This document shows, in pieces, positions 26,104 through 35,539 of a stretch of DNA of 36,254 nucleotides; the stretch's first letter is position 1, and every line of letters starts with the position of its first letter. The stretch is taken from positions 1 through 36,254 of the forward strand of contig JAITRJ010000036.1 in assembly GCA_031288475.1 (NCBI GenBank), read 5' to 3'. The notes beneath the pieces are model-generated. The model had not been told where the DNA came from. It did not search any database and worked only from the letters and a program-made list of their open reading frames with translations. The position numbers were made by a program, and so were the translations under genes. The stretch is from Helicobacteraceae bacterium. GTDB taxonomy: Bacteria > Campylobacterota > Campylobacteria > Campylobacterales > SZUA-545.

Positions 26104-26634
26104 TCAGTACAAACCGAAACGACCGTCTTTGCGCCAATAAACAACACGCATCGCGCTGCTATCCTTGTCGATAAAGACCAGAAACGACTGATTCGATTCG
26201 CGCAGAAAAAGCGTCGCCTCTTGAACGCTCATCCTGTTGTCTGGCTTCGTTTCGATCACCTCGTTTGGTTCCGTATCGCTGTAGACAAACGGAATATCTG
26301 CCTCCAACTGCTTGTGAGGCGTTTCTTTGCCAATCTTGCTGCTGATCTTATCCTTATAACGGCGCAGCACCTTCTTCGCCCGATCCGCCGCCAGATCGCA
26401 GGCGGCGTAAAAATCCTTGTCCGCGTGCTTGATCACCACGGTGTCGCGATGCGCCATATGAATCGTAAACTCAATCTGCACGTTCGGCTTGCCATGCTTG
26501 CTGTCGTCCTCTATGATCGCTTTAACCGCTATGATGTTCAGATTGTATTTTCCAAACTGCTCGAACGCCTTCTCGACATATTCGCGCATAGCGTCGGTAA
26601 GCTCAAGCCTTCTGGCGACAATACCTGTATTCAC
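26104..26634 (-). CDS. hpf: Long ribosome hibernation promoting factor
   Basis: A 176-residue protein that binds the 30S subunit and dimerises ribosomes in stationary phase. The N-terminal domain is of the S30AE/YfiA type (VARRLELTDAMREYVEKAFE, then KHADKDFYAACDLAADRAKK). The C-terminal dimerisation domain is MSVQEATLFLRESNQSFLVF followed by VVYWRKDGRFGLY. GTG start with AAAGGAGG 7 bases upstream. A TATACT box precedes it. Confidence 0.93.
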   Translation of the reverse strand: MNTGIVARRLELTDAMREYVEKAFEQFGKYNLNIIAVKAIIEDDSKHGKPNVQIEFTIHMAHRDTVVIKHADKDFYAACDLAADRAKKVLRRYKDKISSKIGKETPHKQLEADIPFVYSDTEPNEVIETKPDNRMSVQEATLFLRESNQSFLVFIDKDSSAMRVVYWRKDGRFGLY

Positions 26635-26664
26635 GGCGCCTCCTTTTATAATCGTTATTTTTAA

Positions 26665-26670
26665 AGTATA
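26665..26670 (-). promoter_or_regulatory. Probable -10 box for hpf
   Basis: TATACT on the minus strand in an A/T-rich stretch about 30 bases before the hpf GTG. No clear -35 was found. Confidence 0.45.
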
Positions 26671-26783
26671 AAATTATGCCTTGTGTAACATTTAAGCACG
26701 GTTTTACAAAGAGTCGTTGAGAGTAACGATGACAGGGCGGCAAGGGATGCGCTGTTGATTTTGTAAATTTTGAAGGAGAGGCG

Positions 26784-27593
26784 TTGAGGATAATGATGAT
26801 AGGGGACGTGGTGGCGAAGGTTGGGCGGAGAGCGCTCTTAGCCGCCCTTCCCGCGGCGAAAAAGATGTTTGATATTGATTTTGCGGCGGCAAACGGCGAA
26901 AATCTCGCGCACGGCTTTGGGATCACCGAAAAAACAGCGGGCGAGCTTTTTCGCGGCGGCGTCGATCTGATCACGGGCGGCAATCACACGTGGGATCGCA
27001 AAGAGGTCGTCCCCCTTCTGGAGAGCGCCCCTATTATCCGCCCGCTGAACTACCCCTTCGGCGCGGCGGGTAAAGGGATATTCCACGCTGACATAAGGGG
27101 CGGAAAACTGGCGGTAATTAACCTTCTCGGCTTTATGGGGTACGTGGATAACCCCTTCAACGCCGCGCTTCGCGCGGTAGACGAGCTGCGGGGCGACGGA
27201 ATCAAACACATCGTCATCGACTTTCACGCCGAAACCACGAGCGAAAAAAACAGCCTTCTGAAGCTGCTGGAAGGTAGAATCAGCGCACTGTGCGGAACAC
27301 ACACGCATATCGGCACCGATGATCTGCTGATAGCAAACGGTACCGGCTATGTGAGCGATATTGGATTAACGGGGATTAGAAACGAAGTGATAGGGATGTG
27401 TTCAAAGGAGCCGATTTCGCGGTTTACGACGGGTATCAGGCGGGCGTTTGAGGCATGCGAGGGAGAACTTACCATATTTCAGGCGGTTATCTTTGAGTTG
27501 GACGATCAGGGACGGTGCATGGACGCGTTTAAGATCAAGTCGTTTGACGGCGGCGAGATCGCCGTGTCAATGCGCCGCAGTCCGGGATGGTGA
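26784..27593 (+). CDS. YmdB-type metallophosphoesterase (TIGR00282 family)
   Basis: A 269-residue dimetal phosphoesterase. The conserved ligand blocks are MMIGDVV, AANGENLAHG, TGGNHTWDRKEV, VIDFHAETTSEK and CGTHTHIGTDD, the last containing paired histidines. Bacillus YmdB has 2',3'-cyclic nucleotide and cAMP phosphodiesterase activity affecting biofilm and sporulation; the role in Campylobacterota is not settled. TTG start after AAGGAG. Its stop overlaps the glycosylase start by 7 bases. Confidence 0.88.
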   Translation: MRIMMIGDVVAKVGRRALLAALPAAKKMFDIDFAAANGENLAHGFGITEKTAGELFRGGVDLITGGNHTWDRKEVVPLLESAPIIRPLNYPFGAAGKGIFHADIRGGKLAVINLLGFMGYVDNPFNAALRAVDELRGDGIKHIVIDFHAETTSEKNSLLKLLEGRISALCGTHTHIGTDDLLIANGTGYVSDIGLTGIRNEVIGMCSKEPISRFTTGIRRAFEACEGELTIFQAVIFELDDQGRCMDAFKIKSFDGGEIAVSMRRSPGW

Positions 27594-28252
27594 TTGACTC
27601 TTCCGCCGATCTGCTGCTGAAACTGCACTCTATGAGGCTGATTAAGAGAGATCGCTTCCCCTTCTGGTGGCCTGGATATGGAACGTGGAGCGTACTGATA
27701 ACCGCGATTCTGACGCAGCAATCGCGGTGGCGCGGGGTTGAGCAGAGTATGGAAAACCTCTCCGCCGCGGGACTGGACTCCTGTCAAAAACTGGCAAGCG
27801 CCGATCCGGATGTTATCGCGCGGGCGATCTCGCCATCTGGATTGTACAATCAAAAGAGCCGTCGGATCGTAAAGCTGTTCAGGGCTGTGACAGCGGATTA
27901 CGGGTCGTTTGAAAACTTCGCGCGGCTTGTTACGAGAGAATGGCTGCTGGAAAGAGAGGGGATCTGGTACGAGAGCGCGGACTCGATTCTATGTTACGCC
28001 TGCAAGCGCCCCGTGATGGTGGCGGATCGCTACGCCGCGAAGCTGCTCGCGCTGCTGGGCAGAGAGACGGACGGGTACGACGAGACGCAAAGCCACCTTG
28101 CTGACGGCGTCAAGAACGAATTTAACCGCGTAAAAAAGGTTCTGGGGCTGAGTTTGGAAGCAACCTATGCCTATTTTCACGGAGCGATTGTAGAATTTAT
28201 GAAAGACAGGAAAGATATGGATATAAAAATCGCAGGGCTTTTGAGTGATTAA
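27587..28252 (+). CDS. magIII: MagIII-like 3-methyladenine DNA glycosylase
   Basis: A 221-residue HhH-GPD protein close to Helicobacter pylori MagIII, which removes 3-methyladenine. The matching blocks are ISPSGLYNQKSRRIVKLFRA, VTREWLLEREGIWYESADSI, LCYACKRPVMVADRYAAKLL and YFHGAIVEF. The catalytic Asp is in VMVADRY. The helix-hairpin-helix turn reads GIWYESAD, where the H. pylori enzyme, as I recall it, has GIGKESAD, so the DNA-contacting hairpin glycine and a lysine are replaced. No C-terminal iron-sulfur cysteine cluster is present. Start overlaps ymdB and end overlaps the protease gene. Confidence 0.88.
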   Translation: MVIDSSADLLLKLHSMRLIKRDRFPFWWPGYGTWSVLITAILTQQSRWRGVEQSMENLSAAGLDSCQKLASADPDVIARAISPSGLYNQKSRRIVKLFRAVTADYGSFENFARLVTREWLLEREGIWYESADSILCYACKRPVMVADRYAAKLLALLGRETDGYDETQSHLADGVKNEFNRVKKVLGLSLEATYAYFHGAIVEFMKDRKDMDIKIAGLLSD

Positions 28253-30854
28253 AAAAGCAAAACTGCTGCGAACAGCGGCGATTTTTCTGCTTCCTATCGC
28301 TCTCTTTCCGGTTGTGCCTGACGATGAGGAGTACTTTATAGCGAAAACCCAGTACGGGGCAATCATATACGCGCGGGGAGATGAAAATCTCTCTCAAAGC
28401 GCGGCGGCTTCGTGGCGCTTCCTGCGGGAGAGGTACGACAAAGAGTTCGGATACGATCTTGATGAACCAACGCTCATTCTCGCAAGCTCCAAAAATCAGT
28501 TTGCCAACGCGTGGGCGGGTTCAACCCCGCTTCTTTCAATGCAGTATTACGGCGGCGGCGCAGGTATGCTGGACTATTTCGGCTATGTCGACTGGATGGA
28601 AATGCTGCTGGCTCATGAGGGGGCGCATCTCTATCAGTTGGACAGCAAAAACGAGGTTATGTACGAACTTTTCGGACGGAATCATATGCCGCTTTTTGCC
28701 GGCATCCCCTTATGGACGTTTCCAAATCTTTTCCTGCCCGATCTTTTTCTGGAAGGCAACGCGGTATTTAACGAGACGCGCGTTACCGGCTGGGGGCGAT
28801 TAAACGGCGGCAGACACAAGGCACTTTTTCTTGTTCTCCTGAAAGCGAATCTGTTGGATACCGAGAGGGCGCTCAACAACCATATATTTTTCCCTTATAT
28901 GGAAGAGAAATATATCGTTGGAGGATATTTTCAGGCGTATCTCGCTTCTCAATACGGCGCTGATCGCGTAAACGGCTTTTTCAGGACAAACGGCAACCGC
29001 TTTATAAATCCGTTTCTGCTTAACAAAAGTTTCTACCAGCACTTCGGCGCCGATTTCAATACGCTGTTTGATCGGTTTATAAACAGCCACAGAGCGGACG
29101 CCGATCTCTTTGTCCTGCAAAAGGGAGAAAGCGTCTCAAAATCGCAGATTGACGCCCCTCTCGGAGGAGACGAGAATGCTCTGTTTATCTACGAAAGCGA
29201 CGGTAAAACATTCGCGGACATACTGATTCTCGATCGCCAAACGCTGAAGATAAAGCGCGTCCGCGGCAGCTTTTCAAGAGGGAAGCCATTCTGTTTTGAA
29301 GGGGAGTGCTTCACTGCCGCCGCTCTTTATACGTCGGCGGAGACGATCGAAACGTCACTGTTCGACAGGGACAGAGAGCCGCTTAAGTCCTTTAACGGCA
29401 AGGCGATAAACGATATAAGCGGGAAAAGAACGCTCTACCTCAAGACCAACGAAAGCTTCAAAAAAGCAGTTCTGTACGATCAAAACCGCAGAATAGGAGA
29501 AGTTGTCTCCTATGCGCTCTATGGATACGACGGCGCGGTTTACAGCGTTCGGTATGAAGAGGGTTCACGGGTTTTTTACAGAGGCGGCGATCGGCTGTTT
29601 TCCATCAAAACGGAGGCTTTTTTAAACGACGTTCTGCCAAACGGCGATCTGCTCTTCACCGCCCCAACCTTTAACGGGAACGGGCTTTTTATCTTTTCGG
29701 AAGGCGGGCTTTTGCGTCTTGGAAACGGCGATAACGTCATCGGCGCGAAGTGGGTAAGGGAGAATCTCTACCTGCTTCAGACAGTTACCGCCGATGGCTA
29801 CGAAACGCTGCTTGCCAGACTAGAAAAGAACAAGGATAAACCGACGCGGTTAAATTACGGGGGCGAAGAGGCGCTTGATTTCGCGAATCTGACGGACGAA
29901 ACGCTTGACGCCGTACCGTACAACGCCTTTGCGAATCTGCGTTTTTCATATTTTTATCCGTCAATTGGATTTTCGGACGCGGGGATGATCGGATCGGCGG
30001 ATTTTCTCTTTGTTGATCCGCTGGAGTTTAATACCTTGACATTGAGCTACGCTCATAACGCCGATGGCGAGGAGATCGGGCGGGCGGGCTACGAGAATCG
30101 GCGCTACCGTCTCTTTTACGGCGCGCAGGGCTATTTCAGCCCAGACAACGACAGCGGCGATAAAGACAAAAGAAAATTTGGCACGGACATACATATAGGC
30201 TACCTAATCGATCGGGATAACGTGAGCCAGATAAGCGCAATCGCGCGCAAGCTGTTCGACCCCAACGATAGAGATAACGCGCCGCTGATTGCCTCGATCC
30301 GATACGATTACGCCCTTTACTATCCGCTCGCGCCTGAAAACGAAACCGGCGTTTCGCTCTCGATCGGCGGCAGGCACAACGAGAGAAAATCGGAAAGAGA
30401 GTTCTCGTACGGCGCGAAGGCGGAGGCGCGGCAGCGGCTGTTTTCACAGCTCTATTTTTTGCTTGGGGCGAAATACTCCCGTTCGGACAGCTACTACGTG
30501 CTGCTGGAAGAATCACCAGCCGACATCGCTGACGAGATCAACTTTGAGCTTCTGCGCCTGCCTTACAGATACAGAACAGATCGTATCGTTGGCTGCAAAG
30601 CCGCTTTAAGCGCCGCGATCGACATGCCCGTTTACTCCTCCGTCATTCCAATCGGACTGCACCGGATAAAACCATCCGTCGCCTACGAACGGCTGGAGCT
30701 CGGCGAAATAAAATATCTGATTGAGGAAAAGAGCGCCACGGTGGAATTTGATATGCTTTTCACGCACCGTTTTGATTTTTCGCTGCGAGCGGCGTACGTA
30801 CATAACAGCGAAACCAGCGATAGCTGGATCGTAACGCTTGCCGCTGGATTTTAA
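28245..30854 (+). CDS. Outer-membrane zinc metalloprotease with beta-barrel C-terminus
   Basis: An 869-residue exported protein with an N-terminal signal (LLRTAAIFLLPIALFPVV). The gluzincin motif LLAHEGAHLYQ (HEGAH, an HExxH form) lies near residue 123, followed by a likely third ligand in FLEGNAVFNETR near residue 170. The middle third resembles a beta-propeller or jelly-roll of short repeated strands. The last ~280 residues alternate polar and hydrophobic residues with aromatic belts, and the protein ends SWIVTLAAGF, a terminal-Phe strand typical of BAM-inserted barrels. I infer a peptidase head tethered to an outer-membrane barrel; the substrate is unknown. GTG start overlapping magIII by 8 bases. 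Confidence 0.8.
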   Translation: MIKKAKLLRTAAIFLLPIALFPVVPDDEEYFIAKTQYGAIIYARGDENLSQSAAASWRFLRERYDKEFGYDLDEPTLILASSKNQFANAWAGSTPLLSMQYYGGGAGMLDYFGYVDWMEMLLAHEGAHLYQLDSKNEVMYELFGRNHMPLFAGIPLWTFPNLFLPDLFLEGNAVFNETRVTGWGRLNGGRHKALFLVLLKANLLDTERALNNHIFFPYMEEKYIVGGYFQAYLASQYGADRVNGFFRTNGNRFINPFLLNKSFYQHFGADFNTLFDRFINSHRADADLFVLQKGESVSKSQIDAPLGGDENALFIYESDGKTFADILILDRQTLKIKRVRGSFSRGKPFCFEGECFTAAALYTSAETIETSLFDRDREPLKSFNGKAINDISGKRTLYLKTNESFKKAVLYDQNRRIGEVVSYALYGYDGAVYSVRYEEGSRVFYRGGDRLFSIKTEAFLNDVLPNGDLLFTAPTFNGNGLFIFSEGGLLRLGNGDNVIGAKWVRENLYLLQTVTADGYETLLARLEKNKDKPTRLNYGGEEALDFANLTDETLDAVPYNAFANLRFSYFYPSIGFSDAGMIGSADFLFVDPLEFNTLTLSYAHNADGEEIGRAGYENRRYRLFYGAQGYFSPDNDSGDKDKRKFGTDIHIGYLIDRDNVSQISAIARKLFDPNDRDNAPLIASIRYDYALYYPLAPENETGVSLSIGGRHNERKSEREFSYGAKAEARQRLFSQLYFLLGAKYSRSDSYYVLLEESPADIADEINFELLRLPYRYRTDRIVGCKAALSAAIDMPVYSSVIPIGLHRIKPSVAYERLELGEIKYLIEEKSATVEFDMLFTHRFDFSLRAAYVHNSETSDSWIVTLAAGF

Positions 30855-30891
30855 TTTTGATAAAGATGGTTAAGGTATGAAATATATTAGC

Positions 30892-30897
30892 TATAAT
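30892..30897 (+). promoter_or_regulatory. Promoter -10 box for the peroxidase operon
   Basis: TATAAT in TTAGCTATAATGAATT, about 30 bases before the peroxidase ATG, followed by the ribosome binding site AAGGGAG at 30915-30921. The upstream stretch is A/T-rich. Confidence 0.6.
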
Positions 30898-30926
30898 GAA
30901 TTCGGCGAACTTTTAAGGGAGTCGTT

Positions 30927-31970
30927 ATGACAAAAAAACGCCGCATTAGTTGGATCGTTTTTTTCATAAGCGTTGTCTTTATTATGGGCAATGCTATCTA
31001 TGTCATATACTTCAGCGAAAAAGAGGAAGCTCCGGCGGGTTCTTTGTTGCTGGAACGTGACGTATCGGTCGGCGCGCGTACATTAAAACGGGAGAACGAG
31101 CCGATATCGCCCATACGTAAACCGAAAAATCTCAACGCGGGAAAAGTGGAGCTCGGCTACGCGCTGTTTCACGATCCGCGCCTTTCAAAAGATGACACGA
31201 TCAGTTGCGCGAGCTGTCACGATCTGTTAAATGGCGGGGTGGATGACACGAAATTTTCCGTCGGCGTCGATGGGGCGGTCGGCAGCATAAATGCCATCAC
31301 TGTTTACAACTCTTCTCTCAACTTTGTTCAGTTCTGGGACGGAAGGGCGAAAAGCCTCGCCGAACAGACGGCGGGACCGATTACCAATCCGGTCGAGATG
31401 GCGTCCTCTTGGCAGCAGGTGATCTCTAAACTCAGCGCCGACGCCGATCTTTCCGACTATTTTATAAGAGTTTATGGTGAGAAGCCCGGCAGAAGGAATA
31501 TCGCCGACGCGCTCGCGGAATTTGAGCGATCTCTGGTAACCCCATCCCGCTTGGATCGGTGGCTCCAGGGAGACAACGACGCGCTGACGCCAGCCGAGCT
31601 AAGGGGATACAACGCGTTTGTCTCGCACGGATGCGCCGCGTGTCATCAAGGCGAGGGAATCGGCGGCAATATCTACCAGCGTTTTGGGATTATGCATGAC
31701 TATTTCGCCAACAAAGGGCAGATATCCCAGAGCGATATGGGACGCTTCAACGTAACAAAGCGGGAGGAGGATCGCTTCGTGTTTAAAGTGCCCAGCCTGC
31801 GCAATGTTATGCTCACCGCCCCCTACTTTCACGATGGATCATCCGAAACGCTTGAAAGCGCGGTTGTTCAGATGGGATACTTTCAGCTTGGGGAAAATCT
31901 GCCCAGCGGCGACGTAGAGAATATTGTGGAATTCTTAAACGCCCTTACGGGCGAAGAGCTGCAACGATGA
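30927..31970 (+). CDS. Diheme cytochrome c peroxidase
   Basis: Reduces hydrogen peroxide to water in the periplasm with electrons from cytochrome c. The 347-residue product has a single N-terminal membrane anchor (WIVFFISVVFIMGNAIYVIY) instead of a cleaved signal. Two c-type heme sites are present: CASCH (94-98) and CAACH (236-240). FHDPRLSKDDTISC, QFWDGRAKSLAEQ and VPSLRNVMLTAPYFHDGS are family hallmarks. Own promoter; its end overlaps the GGDEF-EAL gene (ATGA). Confidence 0.93.
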   Translation: MTKKRRISWIVFFISVVFIMGNAIYVIYFSEKEEAPAGSLLLERDVSVGARTLKRENEPISPIRKPKNLNAGKVELGYALFHDPRLSKDDTISCASCHDLLNGGVDDTKFSVGVDGAVGSINAITVYNSSLNFVQFWDGRAKSLAEQTAGPITNPVEMASSWQQVISKLSADADLSDYFIRVYGEKPGRRNIADALAEFERSLVTPSRLDRWLQGDNDALTPAELRGYNAFVSHGCAACHQGEGIGGNIYQRFGIMHDYFANKGQISQSDMGRFNVTKREEDRFVFKVPSLRNVMLTAPYFHDGSSETLESAVVQMGYFQLGENLPSGDVENIVEFLNALTGEELQR

Positions 31971-34852
31971 AAAAACTCACGCGGACGATTAGGTTTCTTC
32001 TTCCATGGATCCTGATGAGCATTTTAGGGGCGATTTTGTTTGTTCTCTACCTGCTCAGCGCCAATATTGACAGCGGTGATCGCAATCAGGTCGATCTTAA
32101 CATCAGGCAGGCGCTGGCGTTCAATACTCAAACGGAGCTTGACGTACTGCGCCTTCGCTACCGTCAGATATTAAGCTACGACTCTCTTACCGCCGCTTCC
32201 GCGATGATCGACGATCTGCTAATCTCGCTAAACAGCGAGTTTTCCAGACTGGGTCTGGAGCACGCGCTTGCCAAGCCTATGGAAAATTGGCGGACAAAGT
32301 CGGTTAACATTGAGGATTTTAAGCGTCAGAACTCCGTGCTGGTCAACTCTCTTTACCACTTCACAAACCTGATAAACAGACTGCAAGCCAACGAAAATAT
32401 AAACAGCAGGGAGGATATCCGCAGGAGCGTCAGCGCCGTTGAAAGAACTGTGTTGATCTATCTGAACGAACAGAAAGCGTCACTTGCGGAGGAGGCAAGC
32501 AGGTCGATCTGGGCGCTGGAGAAGTTAAGCGCGAAGCAAACGGGCGAGTTCGGCGCGCAGTTGCGGCTTCTGACGGCACACGCCAAAAAGATCGTGGAGA
32601 ATCATCTGCCGGTCTGGAGCCTGATCGTGGAGATGAACCGCAACGCCTTCGCGCTTGAGCTTAACAACGCCTATGCGGAATACATAGAGACGTACTCCGT
32701 GCTGGCGAGAAAAGCAGAGAGCTACCGCCGCCTGATGGCGATATTCTCCCTGCTGATGATCCTGACGGTGATGGCGATCGTGCTGAGATTGCAACAGATC
32801 GCGCAGGAGCTGGCGGAGAGTCACTCTCTACTGTACAACATTACCGATCACCTCATTGAAGGAATCGTGGGATTTGACGAGAAGCGAAATATATCCTTTA
32901 CCAACCGTAAGGCAGAATCGCTGCTGGAGCACGGCAGGGACGAATTGATCGGCAAAGGCGCTTTGGAGGCACTGCGCATCGTTGACGATAGCGACAGCGA
33001 GTTTGCCTCCGCTATGAAGCGCGGGACGCATTTTGATGGCGAGGTATGGATCGGGCGCAGAAATGGAACCCGCTTTCCGGCGTTCTTCCTCGGCGCTCCG
33101 CTACCTTCGCTGGAACACAGCGGAACGGTCGGGTATGTGGCGTCGTTCAGGGACGTTTCGTACCAACACGAAGCTCAGGCGAGAATGTCCCTTGCCGCAA
33201 AGGTTTTTGAAGGTCTTTCGGAGGCGATGATCATAACCGACGCGGACGCGGAGATTCAATCAGTCAATCCCGCCTTTACCATGATCACTGGTTACTATGA
33301 AGAAGAAGTGATAGGGAAGAACGTGGGCATAGTGCTTGGTTCGGGGCAGCACGATAAAGAGTTTTTCAGATTGCTGTGGGAGTCGCTGACCGAACAGGGG
33401 CAGTGGAGAGGCGAAGTGATCAACCGCAGAAAGACGGGCGAGCTTTTCCCCGAATGGCTTTCGATCACCGCCGTACGCTCTCAAAACGGTAACGTTGAAC
33501 AGTATATCGCGCTCTTTAATGATATATCTGATCGCAAGCAGGCAGAGGCGCACATCCGCCATCTTGCCTATCACGATCCGCTCACCGGTCTGGCGAATAG
33601 AATGCTTTTTAACGACCGTCTTGTTACCTCCATTCATCAGGCGCACCGCAACGGCAATATGCTTGCGGTGATCTATCTGGACCTCGATCGCTTCAAATCG
33701 ATCAACGATTCGCTCGGACATCCGATCGGCGATCAGATGCTTAAACTTGTCAGCGAACGCCTTTCCGGAACGATACAGGAGGGAGATACGATCGCCCGTT
33801 TCGGAGGCGACGAGTTTGCCGTACTTGTACCGAAAATTTCGGAGATTAGCCAAGCCTCCGCGGCGGCGCGGAAAATTCTTCAGGCGTTCAAAGACCCGTT
33901 CGCGCTCAACGGAAGGGAAATTTTCAGTTCCACCAGCATCGGAATCGCCATCTACCCCGATGATGCGGAGACGGCGGACGATCTGCTCAAACACGCCGAT
34001 CTGGCGCTCTACGCCGCCAAAAACGCCGGTCGATCGACATACTGGTTCTTTCAGGAGACGGAGAGTGACGACTATCTCTCACGGCTGGAACTGGAAACCG
34101 CTATGCGCCATGCTGTCAAAAAAGATGAACTGCGTCTTTACTATCAACCGCAGGTTCTTTCGTCCACCGGAAAGATATACGGTGTCGAGGCTCTGGTGCG
34201 TTGGCAGCATCCGACGCTGGGACTTGTCCCGCCTGATAAATTCATTTCGCTTGCCGAAAATATCGGCTACATTGAAGAGATTGGCGAATGGTGTTTAAAG
34301 ACCGCTTGCAACCAGTTTGTGGAGTGGCAAAGAAACGGAGTGCCGATCCGGCGCGTGGCAGTGAATGTCTCCGCGAGGCAGTTAAAAAACCCTCACTTTA
34401 TGGATAATGTCCTGCAAATCGTTCAGGAGACAGGTATGCCGATTGAATCGCTGGAGCTGGAGCTTACGGAATCTTCTATGAGCGACAACACGGAGAAGAT
34501 AATGATGCTGTTCGAGGAGTTCCGCGGACGGGGAATCAGGATCGCGCTGGACGACTTTGGCACGGGCTATTCCTCTCTCTCCTATCTGGCGATGTTTCCC
34601 GTCGACGTGCTGAAGATCGATCAGAGCTTTGTGCGGGCGATGGGAACGGCGAAAGACTCCACCTCCGTAACGCGGACGATCGCCGCTCTGGCGCATTCGC
34701 TGAATATGGAAATCGTAGCGGAGGGTGTGGAAACAGAGGCGCAGAGGAATATGCTCGCCGAGCTTGGCGTCGAGCTTTTACAAGGCTTTTTATTCTCCCG
34801 TCCCGTTCCCAACGAAAAGCTGTTGGCGCTCCCTTTGCTGCAACAGAGCTGA
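31967..34852 (+). CDS. Membrane PAS-PAS-GGDEF-EAL protein
   Basis: A 961-residue cyclic-di-GMP enzyme. Transmembrane helices at ~10-30 and ~256-274 enclose a mostly helical periplasmic sensor of ~220 residues. PAS domains follow at ~285-400 and ~405-530. The GGDEF domain carries intact RFGGDEFAVL near residue 610 (diguanylate cyclase). The EAL domain carries GVEALVRWQHP near 740, LELTESSM, and DDFGTGYSSLSYL (phosphodiesterase metal and catalytic residues present). Both activities look intact, so the net direction is unclear. Translational coupling to the peroxidase gene suggests an oxidative or respiratory input. Confidence 0.93.
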   Translation: MKKLTRTIRFLLPWILMSILGAILFVLYLLSANIDSGDRNQVDLNIRQALAFNTQTELDVLRLRYRQILSYDSLTAASAMIDDLLISLNSEFSRLGLEHALAKPMENWRTKSVNIEDFKRQNSVLVNSLYHFTNLINRLQANENINSREDIRRSVSAVERTVLIYLNEQKASLAEEASRSIWALEKLSAKQTGEFGAQLRLLTAHAKKIVENHLPVWSLIVEMNRNAFALELNNAYAEYIETYSVLARKAESYRRLMAIFSLLMILTVMAIVLRLQQIAQELAESHSLLYNITDHLIEGIVGFDEKRNISFTNRKAESLLEHGRDELIGKGALEALRIVDDSDSEFASAMKRGTHFDGEVWIGRRNGTRFPAFFLGAPLPSLEHSGTVGYVASFRDVSYQHEAQARMSLAAKVFEGLSEAMIITDADAEIQSVNPAFTMITGYYEEEVIGKNVGIVLGSGQHDKEFFRLLWESLTEQGQWRGEVINRRKTGELFPEWLSITAVRSQNGNVEQYIALFNDISDRKQAEAHIRHLAYHDPLTGLANRMLFNDRLVTSIHQAHRNGNMLAVIYLDLDRFKSINDSLGHPIGDQMLKLVSERLSGTIQEGDTIARFGGDEFAVLVPKISEISQASAAARKILQAFKDPFALNGREIFSSTSIGIAIYPDDAETADDLLKHADLALYAAKNAGRSTYWFFQETESDDYLSRLELETAMRHAVKKDELRLYYQPQVLSSTGKIYGVEALVRWQHPTLGLVPPDKFISLAENIGYIEEIGEWCLKTACNQFVEWQRNGVPIRRVAVNVSARQLKNPHFMDNVLQIVQETGMPIESLELELTESSMSDNTEKIMMLFEEFRGRGIRIALDDFGTGYSSLSYLAMFPVDVLKIDQSFVRAMGTAKDSTSVTRTIAALAHSLNMEIVAEGVETEAQRNMLAELGVELLQGFLFSRPVPNEKLLALPLLQQS

Positions 34853-34949
34853 GCTTACAGAATTTAACCGCCTCCGCTTAAGTTAGTACGCGCAAAAGGT
34901 GCGGTATGTGTTTTGTTTCTATCGGCGTTAGACGTTCGGGGCTCGATTG

Positions 34950-35220
34950 AAAACCAGTTTTTCCTTTTTGTTTGTCTTCTGAGCGCCTTTGCCGCGGGTT
35001 GTTCAGTCGGCACAAAGCTCAGGCGGCGGTTCAGACAACCGCGATAATCAACAGAAACCGGTCAACGAAAATGCAAATATATCTGCTTAACGATCTAAAC
35101 TTAATAGAAGGCGAAGCCGGCTTTGACTCGACCAGCGGCTGGAAACCTATCGGAGAGCTCCGGTATCCTTTCACAGGTCTTTTTAACGGAAACGGACATA
35201 AGGATAAACGGTCTTTGGCT
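34950..35220 (+). pseudogene. Fragment of a GLUG-motif surface lipoprotein
   Basis: Three frames in succession look like one protein. A lipoprotein-type signal FFLFVCLLSAFAAGCS is followed in another frame by a Ser/Gly linker SSGGGSDNRDNQQKPVNENA. A third frame gives DLNLIEGEAGFDSTSGWKPI and PFTGLFNGNGH, the GLUG-type repeat start seen in bacterial adhesins and IgA-protease-like surface proteins. Similarity ends at about 35200. At least two frameshifts are required. Confidence 0.55.
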
Positions 35221-35227
35221 AAACAAA

Positions 35228-35515
35228 TTATTTTGTCGTTCTGCTTTCGCGCTCACCACTCTCCTCGTTGTGGTAATACCCTTCATAGCAGCTTAATGTC
35301 AGCTTTGGCAGAGGAATCCTTGTAAACTCAGAGCGAGATTCCACGTAGTTTCCAGCGGCGACACTTTTTATATCTCCTGTACCCAATACTTTGGCAAATG
35401 CGTTGCTGCGATCGCAGATGTTAGCAGGGCATGAAAAATAGTATTCGCACATAACATTGCAGGTGTAGCGACGTATCAACGGTAAATAAAAAGCTACCCC
35501 GCTATGGTAGTTCAT
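35228..35515 (-). other. Unassigned Cys-containing ORF, coding status uncertain
   Basis: A 95-codon ATG frame with a six-cysteine composition (YTCNVMCEYYFSCPANICD). No motif or good ribosome binding site is seen. It lies downstream of the kinase remnant on the same strand and may be part of the same decayed gene in a shifted frame, or noise. Confidence 0.25.
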
Positions 35516-35539
35516 AGAAACCCTCTTCTACCTAAGGTT

